Positions 52,561 to 62,484 of a DNA stretch of 64,000 nucleotides are shown here, piece after piece. Where the stretch lies: assembly GCA_034509425.1 (NCBI GenBank), contig JAVTVJ010000830.1:186001-250000 (forward strand). Reading direction: 5' to 3'. Under the pieces are notes generated by a model. That model worked only from the letters and a program-made list of their open reading frames with translations, was not told the origin of the DNA and did no database searches. The translations under genes and the position numbers were made by a program. Numbering within the stretch: the first letter of the stretch is position 1; each line of letters starts with the position of its first letter. This DNA comes from Eopsaltria australis. Lineage: Eukaryota; Chordata; Aves; Passeriformes; Petroicidae.

Positions 52561-52589
52561 TTTTAGGATAGACTGTTAGTTCCCAGAAT

Positions 52590-53757
52590 CTGATTGTGAC
52601 ATTATATTACAATAAAAAAAAATATTTAGACAACATTTAGTTATATACTTCTGTTCTAAAAAAATGGACTGTGGAAATTCTTTACATTTCTTTTCAGAAA
52701 TACATACAAACCACAGCAGAGGCCAACAATCTACTAGCAATTAATAGTCATGAATCAACTTTCAGGGACAAATACCTGGGGAAAGTTTTAATCTAATACT
52801 ATTTCAGTATTTCAGTGTCTTTTCAGACTGCTTTAAGTAGTTTGTTTTCCTTGCCCAAAACATTATCTCAGTTTACCTTGCATGATGGATGGGTTATGGT
52901 ACATCTCTCACAGAAAAAGATGGCAAATATTAAGAACAGGAAATTAGGAGTTCAAAAAATTACAATACAGTAAGTTCAGGTAGGTGTACACTATGTGAGT
53001 CATCTAAAACAGAAGAAAAAGTAAAACTGGTTGTGTCCCTGTGATACTTTTTTACACATATCTTATGGAAAACTTTACATAGCTTACCCTTTATCTCACT
53101 TCAGATCACATCATTTACATTATTATATAAAAAGAGACACAGAAATACTTGAAAAGAAACACAGATATAAAATAACTGGTTTGTTAGACTGTAGAAACAA
53201 CCAATGTAATGTTTGTTTTTTTTTACTAGTTTAGACAACTTGTACATTCATTTGAATGGGAGTTCATGCTAAGTGCTGCAAGTGTTGGAAGTGTTGCAAG
53301 ATAGTTGTTGTAAGATAGGAAGTACATTAATAGAATTGGATATTAGCCTCTATTCCAAATTCGTCATCAGTACATACAAATAATCAGTAATTTGGGTGAG
53401 GACACTGTAACAAAAAAAATCTCTTGTATAGCTCAAAAGTGGAAATGATTCATTTGTTAAGGGAAAAAAATTGCAGTAGTTTCCTACAGGTGGCTGAATT
53501 TCATATGAAGTAGAGATTTCTAGTTTTGGTTGTTTTATTTTGTCACATGAGATGAAGAAATTACAACTTCTAATCCCACAAAAATATGCTTAGACCACAC
53601 CAGTCTTCTTAATAAACCATTACAGAAGGAACAGTTTCCTGGTTTGACTTAAATGTTTGTGGAAGCGCAAATCTAATAATCTTTGCATTGTGCACACATC
53701 AATTTTGACAATCTTTAGTGTTCTATTTTCTCTCTGCCAATCCTTTCAGTTGGGAAC
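52590..53757 (-). other. Host-like AT-rich block in class I ERV (distal part)
   Basis: About 1.17 kb of AT-rich sequence without viral coding resemblance. It lies where integrase and the start of env should be. Read on the minus strand it resembles a vertebrate 3' UTR (long T and A runs, no open frames). It is continuous with 55381-56085 once the 1.6-kb solo LTR is removed. GGAAC at 53753-53757 is the target duplication of that LTR. Confidence 0.45.
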
Positions 53758-55375
53758 TGTAGTGGTTTCAGTTCGCCTATTCAGGTTTGTGGCTAAATGC
53801 TAGCACACTTACTTATATTTACTTGATTGCTTGTTGTGAGATGAGGATTAGGAGTAGGCAAAGCAGGTTCAAACTTTATAAAGTACAAAGAAGGTTTATT
53901 AATATACCTAAGACAAAGGGAAAAGAAAAAAAAAAACCCAAGAAAAACCAGAACAAACTCGTCAGACCACCCCTCCTTCCCCCACCTCTCCATTTTATTC
54001 TCCCTGACAACATACAAAAGACAACACTTCGACCCCCAGTCAGTTTACCACCTCAGAAACAGCTCTTGTTCCAGTTCATTTAGGGAGAGAAGTTTCGTTT
54101 GTTTACACCATGGATTTTCTGTAAGAAAAATACAGTTTTTATGGGTCTTCTGCCTCACCATTAACTGCCGCCTGGAGCAAAGTCCAGCTTAATGGTGGAT
54201 CCCTCTCACACTAGTAGCCTTCCCACAGCTACTATGGTGGGTTATGAACAGTCTACAGGGTACTTGTTTTAAGGATGCTCAGTTCAATTGCAGCAACAAA
54301 GAAAATCTCTTCTTCTGTGCTTAGCAACACAGGTTTTCCTGACAACTCAGGTTCTCTAGCATTCTCCCCGGGACCAGGGCTCTGGGTCACAGCCTCTCCT
54401 CTCTCTTGGTTCTAGTTTCTCATCAGGCTGTACTTTTTCAACACCTACTTGTCTTTACCCAGGTATTTCAGTTCACTGGCTGCAATAAGAACCTCACATC
54501 CCCCTTTGGACTATATCTTCATATATTACAGAGAATTTATTAGCTCAGTCCCCAACCATGGTTCTCCAAAAGAGTTTTCAGCTTCACTCTTGAAGCACTT
54601 CCCATGCACTTCCTTCTAAGTATCAGTTCTGCTTTCCTCACTGACTGTAAAGTCTCTGCACTGCACTATGTCGATGTCCTCACTCGTTCCTCTCTCTGCG
54701 AGGAAGGATGGGTGTCTGTGAGTTTAGTCCAGGCATGGAGAGAGTTAATCTCTGTCTCTCTCTCTCTCCGGCAGTGTGAGGATCACGTGCTCTTTGCCGG
54801 GCTGTTTGAACAGGTCCGAGCTGGATGCCAGACGCTCTCAAGAGTCTCTCTGCCTGGCTCTGCCAAGCTGGCTCGGCCTGGTAGGGCCATCTGGGCCCGG
54901 GGTGACAGGGCAGGGCCTGGCCCGAGCTGGATGGAGTCCGGCCTGGTCCTTGCCTGGCCCGGCTCTCTCTCTCGTGTAGCTGACACACCGGCTGAGCTGG
55001 ATCTGCTGAAAATTCCAATCGTTTCCTCCTGCCATTCCCGGCTGCAGCGGCACGGCTGCCATAAAACCTCCCTTCCCCCCCCCCCCCCCCATCCCTCCTT
55101 CGAAAGGAGGTGGGGGGGGGCCTTACCAGCGAGAGAAGCAGGAGATGCTCCTCTCTACACAGCAGCAGCAGGTCCAAAGAGGAAGAGTTTCAGAGAGTCT
55201 CTGCTTATATATGGTTTTTTCCTCGAACGCGGATCAACTTTTTAATTGGTTCACTTACATATCAATCCTTAAAACTACCTGATTATTGGCTCTCTCTCCC
55301 AGGAAGGAAGTTATATTCCTTCCTGCAGCATAAATCACTTCCTAGATTTTAACCCCTCTGGCCTAACCCAGGACA
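53758..55375 (-). mobile_element. Solo long LTR, copy B (TSD GGAAC)
   Basis: 1618 bp, TG...CA, flanked by GGAAC at 53753-53757 and 55376-55380. Homologous to copy A along its length. The minus strand has TATATAAG (about 55213-55205), GTAAGG (55126-55121) and AATAAA (53900-53895). TATA to poly(A) is about 1.3 kb, so the R region would be unusually long. It contains poly-C/poly-G runs at about 55074-55120. It is younger than the class I provirus that it interrupts. Confidence 0.88.
55121..55213 (-). promoter_or_regulatory. LTR TATA box and splice donor (copy B)
   Basis: TATATAAG at 55213-55205 (minus), then GTAAGG at 55126-55121, about 80 nt downstream. The same arrangement occurs in copies A and C. 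Confidence 0.5.
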
Positions 55376-55380
55376 GGAAC

Positions 55381-56085
55381 TTATTCAGAAGTTACTTGAA
55401 AGCTGTTCTTAAGTTGCTTGATGACCAAAAAATTGCTGCAATGAAGCGAACATTTAGGCAAATACCCTGGTATTGTCTTCAGTTTATTAGAGATGAATCA
55501 AACTAAGGCAGTCTAAGAAATCAGTATTTTATGATCAAAGACAGATCCCAACTGTCTGAAACAGAGTCATTTCAGTGAAAATGCAGCCACTGAAGTCTGG
55601 TGATGAGAACTGATCTTCAAGAATGGCACTGCATTTTGTCTGAAAAATATGTGCTGGCCATCAAATATCTCTTCAGAATTTTAAACACTAAAAGAACACA
55701 TGAAAACAACCATGGATAGGTACTTAAAACTATGATACCTAGTTCTCCTATATACATAAAAAATTAACTTAATATCACAATAATATCAAACTGCATAGCA
55801 TTGCAAAAGAAGGCAACTTGAATGGCTGCAATTATAAATGTGAATGTTACCAACTCTATTGTTACCATTCTGAAATTTATAATACCACAAAGTAGACTGT
55901 TGTTAGCAACAGCCATAGCCCAGTTTAAGCAAACTCTGCCTTAATTCCAGTGAAATGCAGAAATTATTAACTCAGACAATTTGTTGCATGCGCTGCTTCC
56001 AGGTCCTTTTTGCAGGTTTTGTTGTTAACTGTTTCTCTCTTTCAAGTTTCTTCTCACATTGCTGTTCTTGTTCCATTTCTTCTTC
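55381..56085 (-). other. Host-like block in class I ERV (proximal part, coding end?)
   Basis: On the minus strand the RNase H frame runs into a charged segment that includes TILRIEEEMEQEQQCEKKL and ends KQRMQQIV then TGA at about 55974. The segment is Glu/Lys/Gln-rich, likely helical or coiled coil, and does not resemble any retroviral pol or env part I know. It is followed by about 590 bp of AT-rich sequence up to the solo LTR. I read this as a captured host transcript: the last residues of a coding sequence plus 3' UTR, in the sense orientation of the provirus. I do not recognise the gene. Confidence 0.4.
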
Positions 56086-56935
56086 TATCCTCAGAATTGT
56101 TGTGGCTTTTATTTCTGATCCCTTTCCCCTAGAATTTAATAACCCCCTTTCCTCCTAGATTTTCCCACGGGTGTGTACCACTCCATATGCATAATTTGAG
56201 TCTGTAAGGATTGTCCCTATTTTTCCTTCTAATAATCTCAGGGGTCTGTTAAGGGTGTACAGTTTACAAGACTGGGCTGACTGGTGGCTGGGTAACAGCA
56301 TCCTTGAATCCGTGAGTTATTTTTCTGGTTTTTTTTTTGGTTTTTTTTTGTTTAACACTGATTGTGTGGCATGTGGTGTATATACTGCTAAGGTTCCACT
56401 AACTGTGAGTTTCTGGGTTTTTTCTACTAACAGTGTTATGGCTGATATAGCTTGTACACAAACTGGCCATCCTCTGGTCACAGGATCTAATAATTTAGAT
56501 AGAAATGGTACAGGCTTTTTGAACTCCCCCCCTCTCCCCCACTCCTTTGTGAGTACTCTGTAGGCTACCCCTTCATTTGAATCAACAAACAACTGAAAGG
56601 GTCTGGCTACATCTGGCGGACTTTAAAACTTTCCTTTTACTATTTCTAATCTCTGGCAATTTTGTTGTGTCCAACAGGTATTATTTTCGCCAATCAGCTT
56701 TTCATATAAAAATTTTACTATTTTGCTATACTCTTCAATCTACTGCCTGCAGTATCCCAGTAATCCTAATAGCTTTCTAACTTCCTTTTTGGTTTGCGGT
56801 GGGGGAAGAGATAATATACCTTGCACCCTTCTGGGATCCAACTTTTTGCTTCCCTGACTTAGCCAATGTCTTAAGTATTTCACCTCTTGTTCTACAAACT
56901 GTAGCTTTTTCTTTGAAACTCGCAACCCCTATTAT
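56086..56935 (-). pseudogene. Class I ERV pol: RT connection and RNase H
   Basis: Minus-strand pieces in order are a connection segment (VEQEVKYLRHWLSQG, then LLGLLGYCRQ, about 56880-56745), the tether/RNase H start (LFVDSNEGVAYRVL and LDPVTRGWPVCVQAI, about 56600-56460), and TDSNYAYGVVHTRG (about 56205-56161), which carries an RNase H Asp. The order and wording are gammaretroviral. Stops and frameshifts separate the pieces. The RT palm with its YxDD motif is absent: the protease/RT start joins almost directly to the connection near 56935, so an internal deletion removed the polymerase core. Confidence 0.82.
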
Positions 56936-57330
56936 TTTCAGATGTCCACACCTCTGAATCAATTTTACTTTCATCCTCAGTAGTTAAAGCCTTTGCTTTC
57001 ATTTGTTCTTCCTCTGGGAGTACACTTATACTCAATAATAATTGCAAATCTCGCCCTAATAGGTTCCGTCCAGCCTTTGGAACTAACAATAAGTCTCCAG
57101 TGACGAATTGGTTAGGGCCTTCCACCTGTATATCCTCAATTAAAGGTGTTTAGGGTGCTTTAAACTCTTTTCCCTTTGTCCCTATTACATTAATAACCCT
57201 TTTTACTCATACAACACCTCTCTGGCACTCTCAGTACACATGGTCTATCAGTTTCAGTATCTACTAAGAATTCTGTTTCTTCCTCCTGGGGATTTATTTT
57301 AATTTTATCAAGGGCTCAGTTTGATGTTCC
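56936..57330 (-). pseudogene. Class I ERV protease and RT N-terminus
   Basis: The minus strand has EFLVDTETDRP at about 57269-57240. Retropepsins have D-T/S-G at this site, so the Gly is lost here (Glu). Downstream, GPNQFVTGDLLLVPKAG and NLLGRDLQLLLSI (about 57110-57040) are the C-terminal part of the protease, and a short acidic linker leads to the start of RT before the deletion. Stops occur between these pieces. It is inactive. Confidence 0.75.
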
Positions 57331-57339
57331 ATTCCCAGT

Positions 57340-57760
57340 ATAAAAAAAACCTCTGACACCCTTATGTCACTTCTCCTCAAATGCTTTCATGTCTTTGGTG
57401 TGTCGCAGGCAATTCTTCCTGGAACATTCAGGATTATCACAGTAGTGACAATTAAACTTCCCCATGCACCTCACTGATTTCTCTCTTGTTATCTTAATTC
57501 CTTACCTGGTACTCTACTTCTTACACACCTTTATAAATTTCTTATTTACTTTTCCAAATGTCTCTCTGCCCCTTCGGGTAAGAGGACTGCACAACAGAGA
57601 AAACTATTCTACTAGTCAGACCTAAACCAAGCAAAACTAAACTACTGATAACACTGAATTACCCGTAATAAAGTCACTAGTAAATTTATAATATCAGGCT
57701 AAACAAATGGAACTAAACCTCAAAATCAAACTTCAAATTGATCTGTACTTTAAAGCCAAA
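57340..57760 (-). pseudogene. Class I ERV gag remnant with one zinc knuckle
   Basis: Minus-strand 57450-57409 encodes CHYCDNPECSRKNC, a single nucleocapsid-type knuckle placed just before the protease, as in gammaretroviruses. The third metal ligand is Cys where His is usual. Flanking residues are basic (RCMGKF before, LRHTK after). Upstream capsid and matrix are not recognisable, so gag is heavily deleted or decayed. Confidence 0.68.
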
Positions 57761-57815
57761 TCTCCCTGTTTTAAATCAGATTTCCTAGTGGACCGTCTAG
57801 GAAACTGCTTCCTTG

Positions 57816-58075
57816 CCAAGGAATTCAAACTCTTATGAATTTTAACTCCTAAGATTCCGACCAAGGCATTTAACTCCTGAGAGCTGCTACCTGAGAAATT
57901 CTTACCAAGGCGTTTAACTCCTGGGAATTCCTATTCCCGAACTCCACCAAGGCCATTCAACTCCTAAGAATTCCTGTCTGGGCAATTCTTACCAAGGCAT
58001 TCAGCTCCTGAGAATTCCTATTCCGGAATTCTACCAAGGCCATTCAACTCCTAAGAATTCTGGTCCATGGATCTC
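57816..58075 (-). repeat. Tandem repeat in class I ERV leader
   Basis: Six copies of a 42-45 bp unit starting ccaagg at 57816, 57861, 57905, 57947, 57992 and 58034. Each has ccaaggc.tttaactcct then a gaattc-like core. From 57905 the spacing alternates 42/45, and units 2+3 resemble units 4+5, giving an 87-bp higher-order dimer. It lies between primer site and gag remnant. Confidence 0.85.
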
Positions 58076-58510
58076 TACCGAGGGGTTTTATTTCCTAAGG
58101 AATCATTTTGGGGCTTCATTCAGCCTTTTCCTCTCACTTTGCCCGGTCACCGGCCGATCCTCTCACGAGGGGACGGAACCGCGGTTAGAAGGGCCCCTCA
58201 CTTGCGTTGCAGAGCCGGCTATCCGATCCGCGTCTCATGCACACACCATTCACTCCCCTCTTTGCACCCCCTGCACAAGAACTTACCGAAATCCTTCTTT
58301 CTTGTTTGAGTCTTCGTACGTACAAGGATTAAGGGCAATTTATCACGGTTCCCTTCAAGGAAGCTGAGCTTAAAAAAAAAAATTTGCCTTTGTTCTACAA
58401 TTTAGGACGTGTTTCTGATTTCTGCCTTCCAGTTCCTGCTATCCCCCTGGGCTACAGAAAACTGTTAGAGGCGTCCTCCTTCCCAGCAAGAAAGCAGGCC
58501 CTAGCAGAGT
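58076..58510 (-). other. Class I ERV leader
   Basis: Leader next to the primer site. 58140-58280 is GC- and CpG-rich, unlike the flanking DNA. No gene was assigned. Confidence 0.6.
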
Positions 58511-58528
58511 ATCACGTCGGGGTCACCA
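58511..58528 (-). other. tRNA-Trp primer-binding site
   Basis: The + strand reads ATCACGTCGGGGTCACCA, the 3' end of tRNA-Trp, two bases before the 5' LTR. The complement is the 18-nt site used by avian leukosis/sarcoma viruses. All 18 bases agree with the tRNA-Trp end as I know it. It fixes the provirus as minus strand. Confidence 0.9.
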
Positions 58529-58530
58529 AT

Positions 58531-59039
58531 TGTTAGAAACGCGTCCAGGAACAAAAATTTTAGTAAAAAAATATTGAACACTTATTAGCAGAACAAAGGC
58601 AAAACCAGTGCTGGGTGCATAGCATATCTGCTAGAGGCACACTTTTGTTCATTTCACAAATGGATTGAATACTTTCTTTAACTGTTACATATTCATTAAG
58701 TTCAGAAGTAAATTTACACTTCACACCCCTCTTTCCCTGGCCTCTGCCCTCCCTCCTGCCACCTTGGCGCCTTCCCAACCCTGATGAATTTCAGGCAGAT
58801 AGCTGTGAATTGGGGCGAGTGTCTTATCTTATCTTCTCGTGTCTCTTCTGAAATCCTCGCTCTGGAATTCCTCAACTCGACCGACGTTTATAGCTATATA
58901 TTTATGACTACAATTTTTGATACATCACAATTATCTCGATGTTATAATTTCACTACAGTCTAGTTTCTACTTAACTATATTTTATCATAACACTACAAAT
59001 TATGAAAAGCCAACATTTATCATTTACTCATTCATTACA
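58531..59039 (-). repeat. Class I ERV 5' LTR
   Basis: 509 bp, TGTTAGAAAC...TCATTACA on the + strand, followed by CCTT (59040-59043). Intact, unlike its partner. Confidence 0.92.
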
Positions 59040-59043
59040 CCTT

Positions 59044-60094
59044 TTTCTTCCATGTTGTTAGAAATGCTTTTTGAAAGTGGGGTGAAGATGAAGGGAGGAA
59101 GAAAGTGATAACTGCCTTGCTCTGTGGTTCAAGTTCTGTATCTCTTTCCAAATCCTACAGGTGGAAGCCCCACCCTGAACCGACAGTGGAAGTCATTTAG
59201 CCTATTTGCAGCATTTTATCTCATCTTTTTACGAAAGCATAGGAAACGAGAAAGAAACCAGAATTTGGTTGAGAGCAGGGGTGAATAGCTGCAGCAGAAG
59301 GCCTCCTGCCATTCTGAATTAAATCAGGGTGTCTGAGGTTGGGTTTGGACATGACTCAAACTTTTTTTTGTCATAGCTAAGGAAGGCTTTTCCTTTCCCT
59401 TAGGAATGGGTCTAACTGAAGAGCAAGGTATTAGACTCAGTATTCTGAATTTAGCTGTAGCCTTTCTACAAAAATTGTGTGTTGTCTCGCCAACTGATTT
59501 GCAGTTCAAATATCACCTTGTTGTCTATGATGAGCTACATACTATGGCCAAGGAAAGCTCATGTGCTGTTTCCTCTGTCAGCCTACAAGTCTGATAGCCT
59601 CAAGTAGTGATTTACTGATTACAGAAGGCTTTGCAGCCTCTGCTTCCCACAAGACACTTGAGCTATGAGGATCTGTGCAGATCCTTTTGCCTTTTTTTCT
59701 TCTCTGTGTTTGGTTCCGTGCAGACCTCAGTGTCTTCTGTCAACTGTATAAGCAAGTGCAGGGCGTATGGGTATTTTGACCTCTTTTTCTCAGCAGTTGG
59801 GCCAGTCTCCTTCCCCTGCTGTGTTTCAGTCTTAGAGTATCTCAGTCTAGTTCTGATTCCACTTATTTCTCACGCTAGGTAACAGGAACTCATACTCAAC
59901 TGCATATGAATATCTTTGAAAGCTTTGCATGGCTAAAATCTGCTTTTGTACACTGCAGGCTAAACCCTGAACAGAAATGTTTGGGCCATTTTGCCCAGCT
60001 TTTTGTCTCTGCTGTTATATTGAAGATTTGTGTTTGATTCCTGAGCCTTGATTCAGTCTGTTGTATATAGCAGTACCAGTTTGATGCTTTGCAG
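59044..60094. other. Host intron, no gene seen
   Basis: Intronic DNA between the provirus and the CR1 tail; nothing else recognised. Confidence 0.45.
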
Positions 60095-60232
60095 CAGTGT
60101 CTCAAGGCCAGGCTGTATGGGGCTTTGAGCAACCTGGTCTAGTGGAAGGTCCCTGCAGCCATAACAGGGGGATTGGAACTACATGATCTTTAAGGTCTCT
60201 TCCAGCCCAAACCATTCTGTGGTTCTGTGATT
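60095..60232 (+). repeat. CR1 LINE 3' end
   Basis: Sense CR1 3' UTR: the ggctttgagcaacctggtct block, a ggtccctgcag.cat.acaggggg block, then tcttccagcccaaaccattc and a tail of tctgtg(a/g)ttc units. Confidence 0.88.
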
Positions 60233-61302
60233 CATTCACACTTTGCTATCTGCAAAATGTGGCTTGGACTGGGGGAACACTGAGCTCAGGCATTGCAGTT
60301 TTGGACCCTTTCATAGGAATTAATACGTTGCTTTGAAGTGAAGATTAGCAACTTTCATCTCTGGACTTTGTATGGAAAGGTGTGGGTCCATGTAGATGGT
60401 CTCGTGTGCTGCTGCTTGGCTTTGGGGAGTCAGATGGAAGGACACAGTTGCAATGTATAGCTTCAACATTTTCTGAAGCAGGGTGGAGGCACAGAACAGT
60501 TGCATAATTGATCTGCAGGGAGGTTTCTCGTGGTAGCTGAGGGTGTGACCACAAAGATGCTAATGCTTCAGGAATTCTGGAGATGAAGTGTCAAAATGCT
60601 CCACAACAGGCAGCAGAGAGACTAAAGAAACAGGATGTATGCGGTAGGAATTTCATGAGATCCTTGCTAGCCAGCCCGTCTGTGGCAGGAAAATCAAGTC
60701 CTGCTGTCAGTCATCTAAAGGTGAGGGGTAAAACTCATCCTCCTAAAGAGCAGATCTTACAAACTGCCACAGTTGTCCAAGTGGGACAAAAGTGTGAACA
60801 GCTCAGTGGAGGTCACCTGCTGGCCTGTGCTGTCCCAAGCCCCATTGGTGATGCTGTTGTCCCATCTGTCACTGAGCTTTTTTTAGTGCTTGTTGGGCCG
60901 TTTGTAACACCAGGCTGTTTTACTGTGGTAGATGGGGCAATTTGAAGACATGGGGGACCATGGTTCAGCAGGGTGGGGGCTCCAGCTGCAGTGCTGGCCT
61001 TAAACTTAACCTCTCATTTCTGACTTTGTCTGGCAGGGCAGTTGTGCTCAGCTTTGCTGACACTATTATTTGTGGAGCCATGCTGTAAAGCAGCATACCA
61101 ATCCAGGTTAAAATAACTCTTTCAAAACAACTGTGATCAGAGTCCACAGACAATTTTGTCTGCAAAACCGAGGACTGACATGCTTTGTCCCAGAACTAGG
61201 TACAGGAACAAGGGCAGAAAGTGTAACTGCAGGTTACTGAGACTGAAAATGCCATGTACATATCATGTAGAAATAAAATCAAAAGGCAGGCAGGAGGTAA
61301 CC
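60233..61302. other. Host intron, no gene seen
   Basis: A 120-codon frame at 60583-60945 (+) has no family resemblance or splice signals and is taken as chance. GTAACC at 61297-61302 would be the left target duplication of the next provirus; its partner lies outside the window. Confidence 0.45.
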
Positions 61303-61917
61303 TGTAGAGTTTTAGGGTCGGTTTCAGACGGCTGGGACAGACGAGAGATCTCTGCAGTTGGTTTGTAGAGCATGAGGTTTATTGTAAAAGAGCGTTAATG
61401 TAAGAGACCTGCTGAGAGCTGCCAGACGCAGCCCGGAGCAGGTCAGAGAGACAAGAGAAGAGCTAAGAGAGCTAAGAGGGGTTGAAGAAGAAGAGAGAAG
61501 AGAGCGAGCTTGTCGCTTACAATACAATAAATCATCTTCTGTGTTGAATATTCTAATTTTCATTAACCAATCTAGAACAAACTACAAATCTTATAACATT
61601 TGCATACAGCCTATGAGAACTGTTGCATTACCATACAGCATTATATTTTAAACTCTAAAAGCTGCTTTTTGGACCCTCTGCTAGGTTGGTAGGGTCTGCT
61701 CTGACCCTTGGACCTGTCTGCAAGCAGAGGGTATTGTTTAATCAAAAGGGGGGATTACCTGCAGGCAGCCATGCCATTGTTTTCTAGTTGTTCAGTAACT
61801 GCAGTTTGGCATCTCAAAGCTTGTCTTCATTTCAATCTTACTTATAGTTTCTACATTCTCAGCATCTTTTACTAGGTAATCATATTTATAAGGTTTCCTA
61901 TTTCATCTTCCCCAACA
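61303..61917 (-). repeat. Class II (ERVK-like) 3' LTR
   Basis: 615 bp. Read on the minus strand it starts TGTTGGGGAAG and ends AACTCTACA, and a polypurine tract directly precedes it. Minus AATAAA (from ggtttattgtaaaag near 61377) lies near the 3' end. A purine-rich stretch fills 61430-61505. Confidence 0.82.
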
Positions 61918-61930
61918 TCTCCCCCGTTCT
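61918..61930 (-). other. Class II ERV polypurine tract
   Basis: Minus-strand AACGGGGGAGA immediately before the LTR. Confidence 0.8.
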
Positions 61931-62428
61931 GATGAACAGCTAAAATACTAGACACAGTCTTACTCATTAACTTTTGCACACACTGAAGTATACAGGGTAT
62001 TGGTACTAAAACTACAATTACTACTATTAGAATAATCAAGCTTATTTTACAGAGTTCTTTTAGCCAAGGTGCAAAGCTTTAACTATCAAACAAACTGTGT
62101 GGTCAAGATGGGTTATCTGTTGTAATTTGGTTAGCTAAATCTTTTAGGTTTTGTAGTTGGGAGTTGGAGATACTTGATGATCATTATATGGTTAATATTT
62201 ATTAAGAGTAATATTATCAAAACTTTCTGGAAAAGGTACTCTAACTAAACAGGTTGAAAAAGGTTTGTCAGGGCTTATGTCAAATAGATAAATGGTATCG
62301 GAGCCTGCAGACTTGGCTAAAGCAACTCAGGCATTTGTCTTTGGTTGATTTACAGGTAAAGTTTCACTACAAAAACTAAAATAAAGGAATAAGAGTAACA
62401 TGCATTTACGGAAATGATAAAAGTTCAT
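61931..62428 (-). pseudogene. Class II ERV env, internally deleted
   Basis: A minus-strand ATG at 62428 opens a frame with a hydrophobic signal-peptide-like run (MLLLFLYFSFCSE) followed by the start of a surface subunit. Further along, to about 61925, lies a membrane anchor (LIILIVVIVVLVPIPCILQ, about 62040-61985) and a short cytoplasmic tail just before the polypurine tract. Only about 500 bp separate start and end, whereas a full env needs about 1.6-2 kb, so the centre, including the fusion machinery, is deleted. Stops occur in the remainder. Confidence 0.68.
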
Positions 62429-62484
62429 AATTTTTTCTTGAGCTGCTTTTTGGCAGATCACTTTCTCCTGATGATTCTGCTGGC

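Larger units (their letters stand above)
43477..59039 (-). mobile_element. Class I (gamma-like) ERV provirus, host to nested insertions
   Basis: Two 509-bp LTRs, 58531-59039 (5') and 43477-43867 plus 51235-51352 (3', split), bracket the element. CCTT flanks both ends (43473-43476, 59040-59043). On the minus strand, in order, lie an 18-nt tRNA-Trp primer site directly after the 5' LTR, a leader with a tandem repeat, a gag remnant with one zinc knuckle, a decayed protease, the RT connection/RNase H region, a host-like block, an env tail and a polypurine tract. Most of gag, the RT core and integrase are missing. The pol residues resemble gammaretroviruses, and a 4-bp duplication fits that class. 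With the ERVL provirus, the 1.6-kb LTR and their duplicated targets removed, it would be about 6.6 kb. Confidence 0.88.

Noticed and set aside
57816..58075. Possible CRISPR-like array
   Set aside because: Units are directly tandem with no unique spacers, and lie inside a retroviral leader in a vertebrate genome.
60583..60945. 120-codon + strand frame
   Set aside because: No splice signals or family resemblance.
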